Source: Delphinus delphis (lineage: Eukaryota > Chordata > Mammalia > Artiodactyla > Delphinidae). Taken from it: a stretch of 64,000 nt of DNA. Position numbers and translations under genes: made by a program. The stretch covers positions 59,022,080-59,086,079 of the forward strand of contig NC_082694.2 of assembly GCF_949987515.2 (NCBI RefSeq). Direction: 5' to 3'. Below, one piece after another: positions 24,601 to 37,171 of the stretch (position 1 is the first letter of the stretch; every line of letters starts with the position of its first letter). The notes beneath the pieces are model-generated. The model ran no database searches. It worked only from the letters and a program-made list of their open reading frames with translations, and had not been told where the DNA came from.

Positions 24601-25517
24601 GCTTAAGATAGGATTGTATTGCTATAAACTTCCCTCTTAGAACTGCTTTTGCTGCATCCCATAGGTTTCGGGTCATCGTGTCTCCATTGTCATTTGTTTC
24701 TAGGTATTTTTTGATTTCCACTTTGATTTCTTCAGTGATAACTTCATTATTAAGTAGTGTATTGTTTAGCCTCCATGTGTTTGTATTTTTTCCAAATCTT
24801 TTCCTGTAATTGATATCTAGTCTCATAGCATTGTGGTCAGAAAAGATACTTGATACAATTTCAATTTTCTTAAATTTACCAAGGCTTGATTTGTGACGCA
24901 AGATATGATCTATCCTGGAGAATGTTCCATGAGCACTTGAGAAAAATGTGTATTCTGTTGTTTTTGGATGGAATGTCCTATAAATATCAAGTAAGTGCAT
25001 CTTGTTTAATGTATCATTTAAAGCTTGTGTTTCCTTATTTATTTTCATTTTGGCTGATCTGTCCATTGGTGAAAGTGGGGTGTTAAAGTCCCCTACTATG
25101 AATGTGTTACTGTCGATTTCCCCTTTTATGGCTGTTAGTATTTGCCTTATGTATTGAGGTGCTCCTATGTTGGGTGCATAAATATTTACAATTGTTATAT
25201 CTTCTTCTTGGATCGATCCCTTGATCATTATGTAGTGTCCTTTTTTGTCTCTTCTAATAGTTTTTATTTTAAAGTCTATTTTGTCTGATATGAGAATTGC
25301 TACTCCAGCTTTCTTTTGGTTTCCATGCATGGAATATCTTTTTCCATCCCCTTACTTTTAGTCTGTATGTGTCTCTAGGTCTGAAGTGGGTCTCTTGTAG
25401 ACAGCATATATATGGGTCTTGTTTTTGTATCCATTCAGCCAGTCTGTGTCTTTTGGTTGGAGCATTTAATCCATTTACATATAAGGTAATTATCGATATG
25501 TGTGTTCCTATTCCCAT
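21669..25517 (-). pseudogene. L1 ORF2 (endonuclease-reverse transcriptase), frameshifted
   Basis: A 3.85-kb region, the usual ORF2 length, readable in pieces. 25269-25517 starts MGIGTHISIITLYVNGLNAP with the endonuclease motif CCLQETH. 24443-25330 carries VGDFNTPLSPMDR and SRIDHILRHK, with SDHNAMRLDI. 23404-24483 is reverse transcriptase with [43 protein letters not shown] and the active site FADD. 22080-23135 and 21669-21953 form the C-terminal domain. Adjacent pieces overlap in different frames, so at least four frameshifts or stops inactivate it. Confidence 0.9.
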
Positions 25518-25589
25518 TTTCTTAACTGTTTTGGGTTTGTTGTTGTAGGTCTTTTCCTTCTCTTGTGTTTCTTGCCTAGAGAAGTTCCT

Positions 25590-26798
25590 TTAGCATTTGT
25601 TGTAAAGTTGGTTTGGTGGTGCTGAACTCTCTCTAAGCTTTTGCTTGTCTGTAAAGGTTTTAATTTCTCCATCAAATCTGAATGAGATCCTTGCTGGGTA
25701 GAGTAATCTTGGTTGTAGGTTTTTCTCCTTCATCACTTTAAATATGTCCTGCCAGTCCCTTCTGGCTTGCAGAGTTTCTGCTGAAAGATCAGCTGTTAAC
25801 CTTATGGGAATTCCCTTGTGTGTTGTTTGTTGTTTTTCCCTTGCTGCTTTTAATATGTTTTCTTTGTATTTAATTTTTGACAGTTTGATTAATATGTGTC
25901 TTGGCGTGTTTCTCCTTGGATTTATCCTCTGTGGGACTCTCTGTGCTTCCTGGACTTGATTAACTATTTCCTTTCCCATATTAGGGAAGTTTTCAACTAT
26001 AATCTCTTCAAATATTTTCTCAGTTCCTTTCTTTTTCTCTTCTTCTTCTGGAAGAAGAACCCCTATAATTCGAACCCCTATAATTCGAATGCTGGTGCAT
26101 TTAATGTTGTCCCGGAGGTCTCTGAGACTGTCCTCAGTTCTTTTCATTCTTTTTTCTTTATTCTACTCTGCAGTAGTTATTTCCACTATTTTATCTTCCA
26201 GGTCGCTTATCCATTCTTCTGCCTCAGTTATTCTGCTATTGATCCCATCTAGAGTGTTTTTAATTTCATTTATTGTGTTGTTCATCCTTGCTTGTTTCAT
26301 CTTTAGTTCTTCTAGGTCCTTGTTAAATGTTTATTGCATTTTCTCTATTCTGTTTCCAAGGTTTTGGATCATCTTTACTATCACTATTCTGAATTCTTTT
26401 TCAGGTAGACTGCCTATTTCATCTTCATTTGTTGGGTCTGGTGGGTTTTTATCTTGCTCCTTCATCTTCTGTGTGTTTTTCTGTCTTCTCATTTTGCTTA
26501 TCTTACTGCGTTTGGGGTCTCCTTTTTGCAGGCTGCAAGTTCGTAGTTCCAGTTGTTTTTGGTGTCTGTCCCCAGTGGCTAAAGTTGGTTCAGTGGGTTG
26601 TGTAGGCTTCCTGGTGGAGGGGATAGTGCCTGTGTTCTGGTGGATGAGGCTGGATCTTGTCTTTCTGGTGGGCAGGTCCACGTCTGGTGGTGTGTTTTGG
26701 GGTGTCTGTGACCTTACTATGATTTTAGGCAGCCTCTCTGCTAATGGGTGGGGTTGTGTTCCAGTCTTGCTAGTTGTTTGGCATAGGGTGTCCAGCAC
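25590..26798 (-). pseudogene. L1 ORF1 (RNA-binding chaperone), broken
   Basis: Two open pieces. 26331-26798 holds the polar N-terminal part and start of the coiled coil (KMIQNLGNRIEKMQ). 25590-26147 holds the RRM and C-terminal domain (LRDNIKCTSIRIIGVR, ARISFRFDGEIKTFTDKQKL). The stretch between is interrupted by a stop or frameshift. A perfect 15-bp tandem duplication (26058-26087) adds an extra RIIGV. Confidence 0.87.
26058..26087 (-). repeat. 15-bp perfect tandem duplication in L1 ORF1
   Basis: AACCCCTATAATTCG occurs twice in direct succession (26058-26072, 26073-26087), in frame with ORF1. Confidence 0.92.
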
Positions 26799-26879
26799 TG
26801 TAGCTTGCAGGTCTTGGAGTGAAGCTGGGTACTGGTGTTGAGATGGAGATCTCTGGGAGATTTTCGCCGTTTGATATTA

Positions 26880-28385
26880 TGTGGAGCTGGAAGAAAGAAA
26901 GAAAGAGAGAAAGAGAGAGAGGGAGAGAGAGAGAGAGAGAGAGACAGAGAGAGAGAGAGAGAAAGAAAGAGAGAAAGAAAATAAAGTAAGATAAAATAAA
27001 GTTATTAGAATAAAAAATAATTATTAAGAAAAAAAATTTTTTAAGTAAAAAAAACGGACAGATAGAACCCTAGGACAAATGGTGAAAGCAAAGCTATAGA
27101 GACAAAATCACACAGAAGCATACACATACACACTCACAAAAAGAGGAAAAGGGGGAAAAATCCTAAATCTTGCTCTCAAAGTCCACCTCCTCAATTTGGG
27201 ATGATTCGTTGTCTACTCATGTATTCCACAGTTGCAGGGTACATCTAGTTGATTGTTGAGCTTTAATCCGCTGCCTCTGAGGCTGCTGGGAGAGATTTCC
27301 CTTTCTCTTCTTTGTTCGCACAGCTCCCAGGGCTCAGCTTTGGATCTGGCCCCGCCTCTGCGTGTAGGTCACCAGAGGGCATCTGTTCTTCGCTCAGACA
27401 GGACGGGGTTAAAGGAGCAGCTGACTCGGGGGCTCTGGCTCAGTCAGGCTGGGGGCAGGGAGAGGTGCAGATGCGGGGCGAGCCTGCAGCGGCAGAGGCC
27501 GGCGGGACGTTGCACCAGCCTGCGGCGCACCATGTGTTCTCCCGGGCAAGTTGTCCCTGGATCCCGGGACCCTGGCAGTGGCGGGCTGCACAGGCTCCCT
27601 GGAAGTGAGGTGTGGATAGTGACCTTTGCTCGCACACAGGCTTCTTGGTGGCGGCAGCAGCAGCCTTAGCGTCTCATGCCCGTCTCTGGGGTCCACGCTG
27701 TTAGCCGCGGTTCGCGCCCGTCTCTGGAGCTCCTTTAAGCAGTGCTCTTAATCCCCTCTCCTCGCGCACCAGGAAACAAAGAGGCAAGAAAAACTCTCTT
27801 GCCTCTTCGGCAGATCCAGACTTTTCCCCGGACTCCCTCCCGGCTAGCCGTGGTGCACTAACCCCCTGCAGGCTGTGTTCACGCCACCAACCCCAGTCCT
27901 CTCCCTGCGCTCCAACCGAAGCCCGAGCCTCAGCTCCCAGCCCCGCCCACCCTGGCGGGTGAGCAGACAAGCCTCTCGGGCTGGTGAGTGGCGGTCGGCA
28001 CTGATCCTCTGTACGGGAATCTCTCCGCTTTGTTCTCCGCACGCCTGTTGCTGTGCTCTCCTCTGCAGCTCTGAAGCTTCCCCCCTCTGCCACCCGCAGT
28101 CTCCACCCGTGAAGGGGCTTCCTAGTGTGTGGAAACCTTTCCTCCTTCACAGCTCCCTCCCACTGGTGCAGGTCCCGTCCCTATCCTTTTGTCTCTTTAT
28201 TCTTTTTTCTTTTGCCCTACCCAGGTACGTGGGGAGTTTCTTGCCTTTTGGGAGGTCTGAGGTCTTCTGGCAGCGTTCAGTAGGTGTTCTATAGGAGCAG
28301 TTCCACGTGTAGATGTATTTCTGGTGTATCTGTGGGGAGGAAGGTGATCTCCGCATCTTACTCTTCCTCCATCTTCCCCCTCTCC
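26880..28385 (-). mobile_element. L1 5'UTR with purine tract and CpG-rich promoter
   Basis: Following ORF1 upstream on the - strand: a GA microsatellite (26890-26985 on +), an A-rich patch, then ~1.1 kb of GC-rich sequence (27250-28385) ending at the L1 start. CpG content and position mark it as the L1 internal promoter region, not a host gene; reading frames in it are accidental. Confidence 0.8.
26885..26990 (+). repeat. GA-rich microsatellite in L1 5'UTR
   Basis: About 100 bp of GAAA/GA units (GAAAGAAAGAAAGAGAGAAA and then GAGAGAGAGAGAGA). It lies inside the L1 5'UTR, where cetartiodactyl L1s have a purine tract. Confidence 0.9.
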
Positions 28386-28561
28386 TACATTTAACTTTTA
28401 AGACATTGCCAAATTGTTTTGCAATGGGACTGGGCCATTTTACATTCCCACCATTAATATAAGAGTCCCAATTTGTACATATCCTTTATCAATACTTGAT
28501 ATTGTCAGTTTTGTGGATTTTTGCCATTCTAGTAGGTATGTAGTGGTTTCTTATTGTGGTT

Positions 28562-28691
28562 TTACTTATTTATTTATTTACTGGCCATGCCACATGGCCT
28601 GTGGGATTTTAGTTCCCCAACCAGGGATCGAAACTGCACCCCCTGCAGTGGAAGCTCAGAGTCTTAACCACTGGACCGCCAGGGAAGTCCC
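28562..28691 (-). mobile_element. CHR-type SINE, reverse
   Basis: TTTATTTATTTACTGGCCATGC ends trimmed to TTATTTACTGGCCATGCCAC; AACCAGGGATCGAAACTGCA; CCACTGGACCGCCAGGGAAG. Inserted in the older L1. Confidence 0.87.
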
Positions 28692-29397
28692 ATTACTGTA
28701 GTTTTAATTTATATTTTCCTTGGCTAATAGTATCCTTTCATGTGCTTGTTAGACATTTGTGCATCTTCTTTGCTGAAATGTTTATTCAAATCTTTTGCCC
28801 ATTTTTAAATTGGATTGTTTGACTTCCTACTGAGTTGTATGAGTGCTTTATGTGTTCTGGATACAAATCTTTTATCAGATATATGATTTGCTAATATGTT
28901 TTATTCCATCTGTGGCTTGTCTTCATTCTCTTAGTGGAATTTTTTTTTCGTTTGAAAAGCAAAAGATTTTAATTTTGATGAATTCTGCTTTATCAGTTTT
29001 TTCCTTTATGGATCATGCTTTTGTTGTCATATCTTAGATAACTTTGCTTAATGAGATTACAAAGATTTTTTCCCATGTTTTTTCCTAGAAGTTGTATAGT
29101 TTTAGCTCTTACATTTTGGTCTGTGATCCATCTTGAGTTAATTTTGGTATATTGTGTGAAGTAGCTATCTAAGATTTTTGGTTTTTATTTTTGTTTTGAT
29201 TATCCCAATTGTCCTAACATTTTTTGATGAAAAAAAATATTCTTTCCTCATTGAACTGCCTTGGCATCTTTGTCAAAATCAATTGATCATTGATCAAAGT
29301 GTTTATTTCTTGACTCTGTTTTGTTCCATTTATGTATATGTCTATCCTTAAGCCAATACCATACTCTTGATTTACCATAACTTTATAATAAATTCAT

Positions 29398-29595
29398 TTC
29401 GGTGGCTTCTCTAGTTACGGAGCATGTGCTCTAGGCACGCAGGCTTCAGTAGCTGTGGCACGCAGGCTTGGTAGTTGTGGCACACGGGCTTAGTTTCTCT
29501 GCGGCATGTGGGACCTTCCCAGACCAGGGATCGAACTCATGTCCCCTGCATTGGCAGGTGGATTCTTAACCACTGCACCACCTAGGAAGTCCCTA
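29398..29595 (-). mobile_element. CHR-type SINE, reverse
   Basis: GTGGCTTCTCTAGTTACGGA, CAGGGATCGAACTCATGTCC and CCACTGCACCACCTAGGAAG. Inserted in the older L1. Confidence 0.87.
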
Positions 29596-31351
29596 TAATA
29601 AAATTTGAAGTCAGGTAATGTACGTCTTCCAAGTTTGTTCTTATCCCAAGTTGTTTTGGCTCTTCTGGGTCCCATGTATTTTCATATAAATCTTAGATTA
29701 ATCTTGTCGATTTTTACCCAAAAAGAAGCCTATTTTTTATATAGGGATTGAATTTACTCTATAGATGAATTTATGGAGAACTGACACCTTATTGAGTTTT
29801 CCAATCCATGACCATGGCATTTCTCTCCTTTTATTTAGATCTAATGCAGTTACTCTCAGCGAGGTTTTAATTTTCAGTGGACAGGTCTTGTACTTCACTT
29901 GTTAAATTTATCTGTAAATATTTTATTCTTTTGATGTTATTGTGAGTGGAATTGTTTTCTTAATTTTATTTTCAAATTGTTTGTTGCCAGTATAAAAAAG
30001 TAATTTTTTATTGTATACTGATATTATATCCTAGTACATTGCAAATTGGTTCATTAGTTATAGTAGCTTTTGGTAGATTCAGTAGGATTTTTTATATACA
30101 GTAGCATGCCATTTCCAAATAATGGCAGTTTTTCTTTCCATTTCCAATCTATATACTTTTAATTTCTTTTACTTGACTTACTGCACTGGTGAGAACTTTC
30201 AAAACTATGTTAAATAGAATTGGTGAAAGCTGACATCTTTTTCCTCAGTCTTAGGGGGAAAGCATTCAGTTTTTCACCATTAAGCATGATGTTAACTGTA
30301 GGTTTTTCACAGATGCCCTGTAGGAAGTTCCCTTCTCCTACAGTTTGTTGAGATTTTTATTGTGAATGGTTGTTGGGTTTTTGTCATATCTACTGAGATG
30401 ATCATGTCCTTTGTCTTTTATTCTATTAACATGGTGTTTTACATTATTGATTTTCAGATATTAACCATTCTTACATTCCTGAGATAAATCCCTCATAGTC
30501 ATGGCATATATCCATGTTATATGTTTCTACTAATTATTTTGTTGAGGATTCTTGTGTCTATGAGAATAATGATCTGTAGTTTTCTTGTGATTTCTTTTTC
30601 TGACTTTGTGTCAGGGTAATATTGGCCTTATAGAAGCAGTTGGGAAATGGTCCCTCTTCTATTTTTTAGAACAGTTTGTGAAGGATTGGTATTAATTCTT
30701 CTTTGAATGTTTGGTAGAATTTATCTATGAGGCCATCTGAGCCTGGGATTTTCTTTGTGGGTAGATTTTTAATTACCAATTCAGTTTCTTTATTTTTTAT
30801 GGGTGTAATCAGATTTTCTATTTTTCCTTGAGTTACTTTGGTATTTTGTGTCTTTTTAGGCATTTGTTCAATCAAGTTGTGTACTGTGGTTGCATAAAGT
30901 TGTTCATAATATTCTCTGTTAATCTTTTTATCTTCTGTAGCGTGGTTCTGATTTTAGTAATTTTTCTTTCTTTTTTCTTAGTCTATCTAGATAAAGGTCC
31001 ATTAATTTTGTTGATCTTTTTACAGAACTAAATTCTTGTTTTATTGATTTTTTGCTATTGTTTTTCTGATGAAGAGTCAGTCAGTAAGCATATTGCTGTT
31101 CCCTTGTATGTAAATGATTCTCTCACTGTTTCTGAGATATTCTCTTTGTCTTTGGTTTTCAGCAGTTTGATTATGATGTATCTAGGTACGGATCTCTTTG
31201 TGTTTATCCTATTTGGGGATTTATTAAGTTTTTGAATCTGTAATTAGTGTTTTCCATTAAATTTAAAAAGGTTTTGGCCATGATTTCTTCAAATATATTT
31301 TTCTGCCGCTTTCTTTCACTCCTCTCTTTCTGAGAATCTCATTACTATTGA

Positions 31352-31682
31352 CTTTTATTTAAATTTTATTTATTTTATTTTTGGCTGCATTGGGTCTTCA
31401 TTGCTGCATGTGGGCTTTCTCTAGTTGTGGCATGCAGGGACTACTCTTCGTTGCAGTGCGCAGACTTCTCATTGTTGTGGCTTCTCTTGTTGCGGAGCAT
31501 GGGCTCTAGGCGTGTGGGCTTCAGTAGTTGTGACTCACAGGCTCTAGAGCACAGGCTCAGTAGTTGTGGTGCACAGGCTTAGTTGCTCCACGGCATGTAG
31601 GATCCTCCTGGACCAGGGGTCAAACCCGTGTCCCCTGCATTGGCAGGCGGATTCTTAACCATTGTGCCACCAGGGAAGTCCC
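31352..31682 (-). mobile_element. Long CHR-type SINE, reverse
   Basis: TTTTTGGCTGCATTGGGTCT, repeated CAGTAGTTGTG units, CCCCTGCATTGGCAGGCGGA and CACCAGGGAAGTCC. Longer variant (~330 bp). Confidence 0.88.
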
Positions 31683-33609
31683 TCATTACTATCGAGTTTT
31701 GTCCCACAGATCTCTGAGGCTCTGCTCATCTTCAGTCTTTTATCTCTCCTTCATATTGGTCATTTTCTGTTAATCTATTTTCAGATTTACTGATTCTGTC
31801 TTCTGCCATCTCAAATCTGCTGTTGAATCCATCTATTGAATTTTTCATTTCCATTGTATTTTTTGACTCTAAAATTTCCATTTGGTTCTTTTTTATACGT
31901 TTCATTCTTCTGTTGAGATCCCCTATTTATTAAGTCATTGTTGTCATATTTTCCTTTAATTATTTAAATCATAATTTGTGTAAATTATTTGATCATATTT
32001 ATAATAGCTACTTTTGAAGTCTTTGTCAACAAAATCCAACACCTGGATCCCCTCAGAATTCATTTTTATTGACTCTTTTTCTGAGTATTGGTCACACTTT
32101 CCTTTTTCTTAGCGTGTCTCATAATTATTTTTTATTGAAAACTAGACATTTTGGATAAATATTATACAGAAATTCTGGATTCTGATTTTGCTCCCCTGAG
32201 GATTTTTTTTTTTAAATGGGTTGATTTTTGTTTTTGCAAACTGCCTGTATTGCAGAATCTATCTCCTCCCAAGTGTATGGCTGCTAATGTTTCTGTTCAG
32301 TTTTTTATTTTTTTAGCCTGGCTTTCTAGAAGTCACCACTGTCTGCATAGCTTAGTGGTCACCAATAATTTTGACAGTGGTGGTACTCAAACACCTCCAG
32401 CCATAAGTCTTTCATCTCTTCTAATGGATCAGCGTGTGGGTTGGAGAGTGCATTCAGAATTCAGTCATCCTCAAATCTGCCCAGCTTTAAGTTTTCTCAA
32501 AGCTTTCTCAGGTCTTCCCTGTGTATGCCCAGAGTTTCCCAGTTAGCCAGAGATGTGTGGAAAGTTAATCTAGCCCTTCTATGGTTCTTTCATTTTCAGG
32601 ATCTTCCCATAAATTTCTGGCTATTCTACACCTCACCCCAACTAGAACCACATTTTCAGGCTTGAAAAACTGGTTTCTTTCCCATTTGATTCATACTGAG
32701 TATTTAAGCATTTCACTGACATTGTTGTCACAGGTTTTCAGCATCTGAGCCATATCAAGCACATCCCCTCAGGAGAGAGGCTGCTGGCTCATGGCCAGTC
32801 CACACTGGTAATACTACTACACTCACGGAGCCAAGGTAGAGGGGTAGATGACGGATGGCAGCAGCCTCAGGCAAGAAGCCACTGACTCCCCCTGTTCTTA
32901 AGTGGGGTTCTAGCAGCTTATCATAAATAAATACTTCTCCATTTGCTATTGCTTTTGCTCGATTTCCAGATCCTTGAAATTGTTGCTTTTGTTTTTTGGA
33001 GAGTTTTGCTTGGTCTTATACGTGTGTTTTAGGAAGAAGATTTGCCAGTCTCTTTACCCCACCATAGTCAAAGTCTGACCCCTTGTGCTTTTTTGTGGGA
33101 TTTTTTTTTTTTTTAAGTAACTTTATTTCCTATACTGAAACCAGTCTAAATTCTCAATCCCTAATTGGGCAAATTTTGGTAACCTCTATATTTCTAGGAA
33201 ATTATCCATTTCATTCCAAGTTTTCAAATTCATTTGCATAGATGCCTGCAAAATAGTCTCACGATTTTTTAAAAGTTCTTCTGTTTTGATGGTTATTCCC
33301 TCTTGTCATTTCTTATTTGCATATTGTTGTTTCTCCTTTTTTCCTTCATTAAGTTAGTTAATGATTTGTCTATTTTAAATTTTTCAAGGAAGCAGGATTT
33401 GGGTTTATTAATTAGATCTACTATTTTTTGTATTCTCTGCTTTATTAATTTCTGTTTCAATTTATTGTTTCCTTTCTTGTGCTTTATTTTGGTTTATTTT
33501 GTGTAGTTCCTTTTCTATATTTTTAAATTTTGAACTTAATTTGTTAATTTTTAGTCTTTTATTCTATATGTTCGTTTTGATCTCTGGTTTTTCTTCTCCT
33601 TACTGCTTT

Positions 33610-33810
33610 ATGTCAGGGTACCTCAGCCATGTCATTATTGACATTTTGGATCAGATAATTCTGTATCATGGGGGTCTGTCCTGTGCCTTGAGGAATGTTT
33701 AGCAGCGTTCCTGGCCTCTATGTACTCATAACAATCAGAATGTCTCCAGATGCTGAAAAATTCCCCTGGAGGCCAAAACCACTAGTTGAGAACCACTACT
33801 TTAAATGTGT
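33610..33810 (+). repeat. Ancient interspersed repeat, probably a DNA transposon
   Basis: GGGGTCTGTCCTGTGCCTTG, GGAATGTTTAGCAGCGTTCC and ACCACTAGTTGAGAACCACT are a familiar mammalian interspersed repeat; subfamily not named. It interrupts the third L1. Confidence 0.55.
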
Positions 33811-34785
33811 CTCATTGATTTTGATATGTTATATTTTCTTTATCATTTTTTAAAATTTTATTAGTTTAGTTTGTGGTTCCCTCTTTACTCAAGAGGTGTT
33901 TAATAGAAGGCTTTTTAGTTTCTAGGTAGAGAATCTTTTTTTATTTATGTTTTTAAATTTTGTTCCAATTTCTAGTTTGATATTTTATGATCAGAATGTT
34001 ATTTATAATACTTCTATTTTTTGAAACTTCCTGATGCTTTCTTTGTGACCTAATGTATAATCAGTTTTTGTGACTATTCCATGTGTGCTTGAGAAGAAGG
34101 TATATTCCAGATTATCAGAATGTAGAATTCAATGTATTTTTCTCCTAAAGATTTACTTTACTGGTTACACTGTTTAGGTCTTCTACATAGTTAAATATTT
34201 TTGTTCACTTGCCTTGTCTTTTACTGGGTGATGTGTTTAAGTCTCTCATTATTAATTTGTTTCTATACATTTCCTTGCATGTCCTACAGTTTCTGCTTTA
34301 TAACAGTAATTGCTGTTATTGGGGGCTATTATATCTACATTGTGAATTTTTGCTCTTAGCATTAAAAACTGCCCCCTTTTGTCATATTTAATACTTTCTT
34401 AGCTTTAATTTTACTTTGTCTGACACCAGGAGCACAAACTCCTTTCTTATTGTTTCCATTTGTCCTGTATACCTTTGCCTGTCTTTTTATTTTTAACCTT
34501 TCTGAAGCACTTTATTTTAGGTGTGTCTCCTGCATACACCTTGCTTTGTGAGCCAAATTGAAAATCTTTCTCATTTAATAAATGACTGAAGCCCATTCAT
34601 ATTTATTGATACAACTTATTGTGGTCCCTATTCTGCTGTATTGTTTTGTTATAATTATTATGTACAGAATGTTAAATTTCCTGTGTTTCTTTATGTGTTA
34701 TGTTGGATTTTTATTTTTTTAATTTCTTTTAGTATTTAGGAAAGTTTGTATTTTTAAGTAGTTACCTTTAGACTAATATGTTTTG

Positions 34786-34907
34786 TTTTGGTTTTTTTTT
34801 GGCTGTGCCGTGTGGCTTGTAGGATCTTAGTTCCCCAACCAGGGATTGAACCCAGACCATAGCAGTGAAAGCACTAAGTCCTAACCACCGGACCCCAGGG
34901 AATTCCC
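34786..34907 (-). mobile_element. CHR-type SINE, reverse
   Basis: TTTTTTTTGGCTGTGCCGTG, CCAACCAGGGATTGAACCCA and CCACCGGACCCCAGGGAATT. Confidence 0.86.
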
Positions 34908-35989
34908 TAGACTAATACTTTTTTTTAAATGCTCTTAGTCCTTGTTTTCTTATTTAACCTTTTATTCTCTGGTTTGTCTTTTTTTTTTAATGGTATTTTT
35001 TTATTCCCACTTATTCAGTTATCAGTGAACTTATTCTGTTTTCCTTTTTCTCCATTCTTCCAACATATTTTTAGTTGCATTACTTGCTACATTATCAAAA
35101 CTTATAACATCTATAAGTTGTTTTCCTTATGTATTATTCTTCCACTTGTGTACCTACCTTTGTTTTAGTCTTTAATTGAATACATTAAGTGTTCACTATA
35201 AATCCTTTTGCTGAAGTTTTCCCAATCAACTCTTGGTTGGGTGAAAGTTATCCTCATAGATTTTTTAAGAAGGGCTCATGAATATAATATTCCTGGAATT
35301 CTTGCATGTTTTAAACTCTTTATCTATAACCTTGATACTTGAAGGACAGGTTGGCCGAGTTAAAATCCTTTGTTTTCACTTTATTCCCTTGAATTTCTTC
35401 AAAATGCTGCTGCATTTTCACTTTGCATTGTATGTTGCTCTTGATAAGTTTGATGTCACTCTAATTCTCTTACACTGAAGTTATTTAGTCTTTATGTCTG
35501 GAGGCTATGAGAATATTTTCTTTATCTTAATAGTTTTATTCAAACATATCTCTGAGTTGATTGTTCTGGATCAGTTTAGCCAACTACCTGATAGGCCTTT
35601 CAATGTGTACATTCAGATCTTAGTTCCAGAAATTTTTCTTGGTTTATAGTTTCAAATATTGGTTCTGTTCCATTGTTTTGTTTTCTTTTTTAAGGAGCTC
35701 TAGTTATACCTTTGTTGTGTCTTTTTTTTGGCGCGTCTTCCATTTCAACCACTTTGTCTCTAAACTCTCTTCCTTCTTTCCCCTTCCTTTTTTTCTCTTA
35801 ACTGCTATTCTGCCTTTCTTTAATTCCCATATTAAATTTTTATTTCTATTCTCCTGTTGGCATCTTGTTATTTAGTCTCTATTTCTGAGATTATTTTCCT
35901 TTCTTTTGCATTTCTTTCCTGAGTTCAATCAACTATCATTTTATTTTTTCATCAACATTTGGTCTTATTATTTGAGTTTCCAATTTATT

Positions 35990-36207
35990 TTATTTATTTA
36001 TTTATTTTTTATTTGCAGTACACGGGCCTCTCACTATTGTGGCCTCTCCCGTTGCGGAGCACAGGCTCCAGACGCGCAGGCTCAGCGGCCATGGTTCACG
36101 GGCCCAGCCGCTCCGTGGCATGTGGGATCTTCCTGGACCGGGGCGCGAACCCGTGTCCCCTGCATCGGCAGGCGGACTCTCAACCACTGCGCCACCAGGG
36201 AAGCCCC
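35990..36207 (-). mobile_element. CHR-1-type SINE, reverse
   Basis: TATTTGCAGTACACGGGCCT, GGCTCAGCGGCCATGGTTCA and CACTGCGCCACCAGGGAAGC. Younger, GC-rich type. Confidence 0.91.
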
Positions 36208-36239
36208 CAATTTATTATTAAATTTAATTTTATTTTACA

Positions 36240-36353
36240 TATTTTGGCCACGCCGTGCAGTATGTGGGATCTTAGTTCCCCAACCAGGGATTGAACCCAC
36301 GCCCTGTGCATTGGCAGCGTGGCATCTTAACCACTGGACCACCAGGGAAGTCC
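36240..36353 (-). mobile_element. CHR-type SINE, reverse
   Basis: ATTTTGGCCACGCCGTGCAG, CCAACCAGGGATTGAACCCA and CCACTGGACCACCAGGGAAG, 32 bp from the previous SINE. Confidence 0.88.
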
Positions 36354-36472
36354 CTGAGTTTCCAATTTAAAGTGGCTCTTCCTATCTCCAAATGATTGTT
36401 AGAGGATATTTAAATCAGATATTGTGTTAGTTTTCTTACGCTTCATGGTTAGGTTTCTTTGGAATGATTTTT

Positions 36473-36581
36473 TTTGGCCATGCTGTGCAGCTTGCAGGAT
36501 CTCACTTCCCTGACCAGATTGCACCAGGGCCGCAGCAGTGAAAGCTCTGCAATCCTAACCACTGGACTGCCAAGGAAATCC
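36473..36581 (-). mobile_element. CHR-type SINE, reverse, diverged
   Basis: TTGGCCATGCTGTGCAGCTT ... CCACTGGACTGCCAAGGAAA. Third SINE within 600 bp. Confidence 0.8.
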
Positions 36582-37171
36582 CTCAACCTATTTTTTTACT
36601 CCCTTATCAATCACTATTCCAGGGAACTCCCTGGAATGATTTTTGTCAGCTGAGATATTTAATTCTCATTTCCATCCTGTTCTAATAATAGTTTTGTATG
36701 GAGATTGCTTTCCTCTGTTTTATTTCTTGGGCAGGTTTTGGCTTGCAGTAATTGACAGCCATCCTAGTTCAAGGGAACCTACTCTGTCACTGTACCAAAG
36801 TGCACTTTCTTTAATGGATAGTGCTTTTTTTTTCTTAGTGGTGAGAGGAAGATTTGCATTTCCTTCAGTTTGGGGATTCTCTTTTGTCTTGCAGGATTGC
36901 GAATTTATCCTCTTGTTTCTTTTTCCCTTCACTTCTGTAGTCTCCAACAGAGACTTATGCCTCACCCTTCCCTCTTACTCTTCTCTTCCCCAGGAGTAGT
37001 GCACCCTGACTGATGCCTCCTGGATACCCTGTACTTTTAAATCACGTCCCTATAGTGAATGCTCAGATCCACCAGGACATTCTCAGTACTTTTGCACTTG
37101 TAATGTATTTTTCTCTTCTGAGGAGTGATTCTAAGTCTATCTTAGGCCCTTCTTTTTCTCTTCTCTCTTTT

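Larger units (their letters stand above)
21342..28385 (-). mobile_element. Full-length L1 retrotransposon with target-site duplication
   Basis: A 7.04-kb LINE-1 in reverse orientation. The 3' end (short oligo-T then ACATCTTTATTGGAGTATAA) is at 21342. The ORF2 region is 21669-25517, ORF1 about 25590-26798, and a GA-rich plus GC-rich 5'UTR runs to 28385, where the - strand starts with GGGGGAAGATGGAGGAAGAG. TACATTTAAC is repeated at 21332-21341 and 28386-28395, bounding the element. Flanks on both sides are an older L1, so this is a nested insertion. Its 3' end closely resembles that of the L1 cutting CDKL4 exon 5. Confidence 0.92.
28396..33110 (-). mobile_element. Older L1, ORF2 to 5' region, right of the nested L1
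   Basis: Continuation of the older L1 at 20230-21341. Reverse-strand ORF2 relics include an RT piece at 30666-30875 (PGSDGLIDKFYQTFKEELIP). ORF1/5'UTR-like sequence follows (31700-33110, for example GGTCACACTTTCCTTTTTCT). SINEs at 28562, 29398 and 31352 interrupt it. Boundary with the next L1 is approximate. Confidence 0.7.

Noticed and set aside
27253..28294. GC-rich open frames at 27.2-28.3 kb as a possible gene or CpG-island promoter
   Set aside because: This is the L1 5'UTR: it lies directly upstream of L1 ORF1 and ends at the L1 start and TSD.
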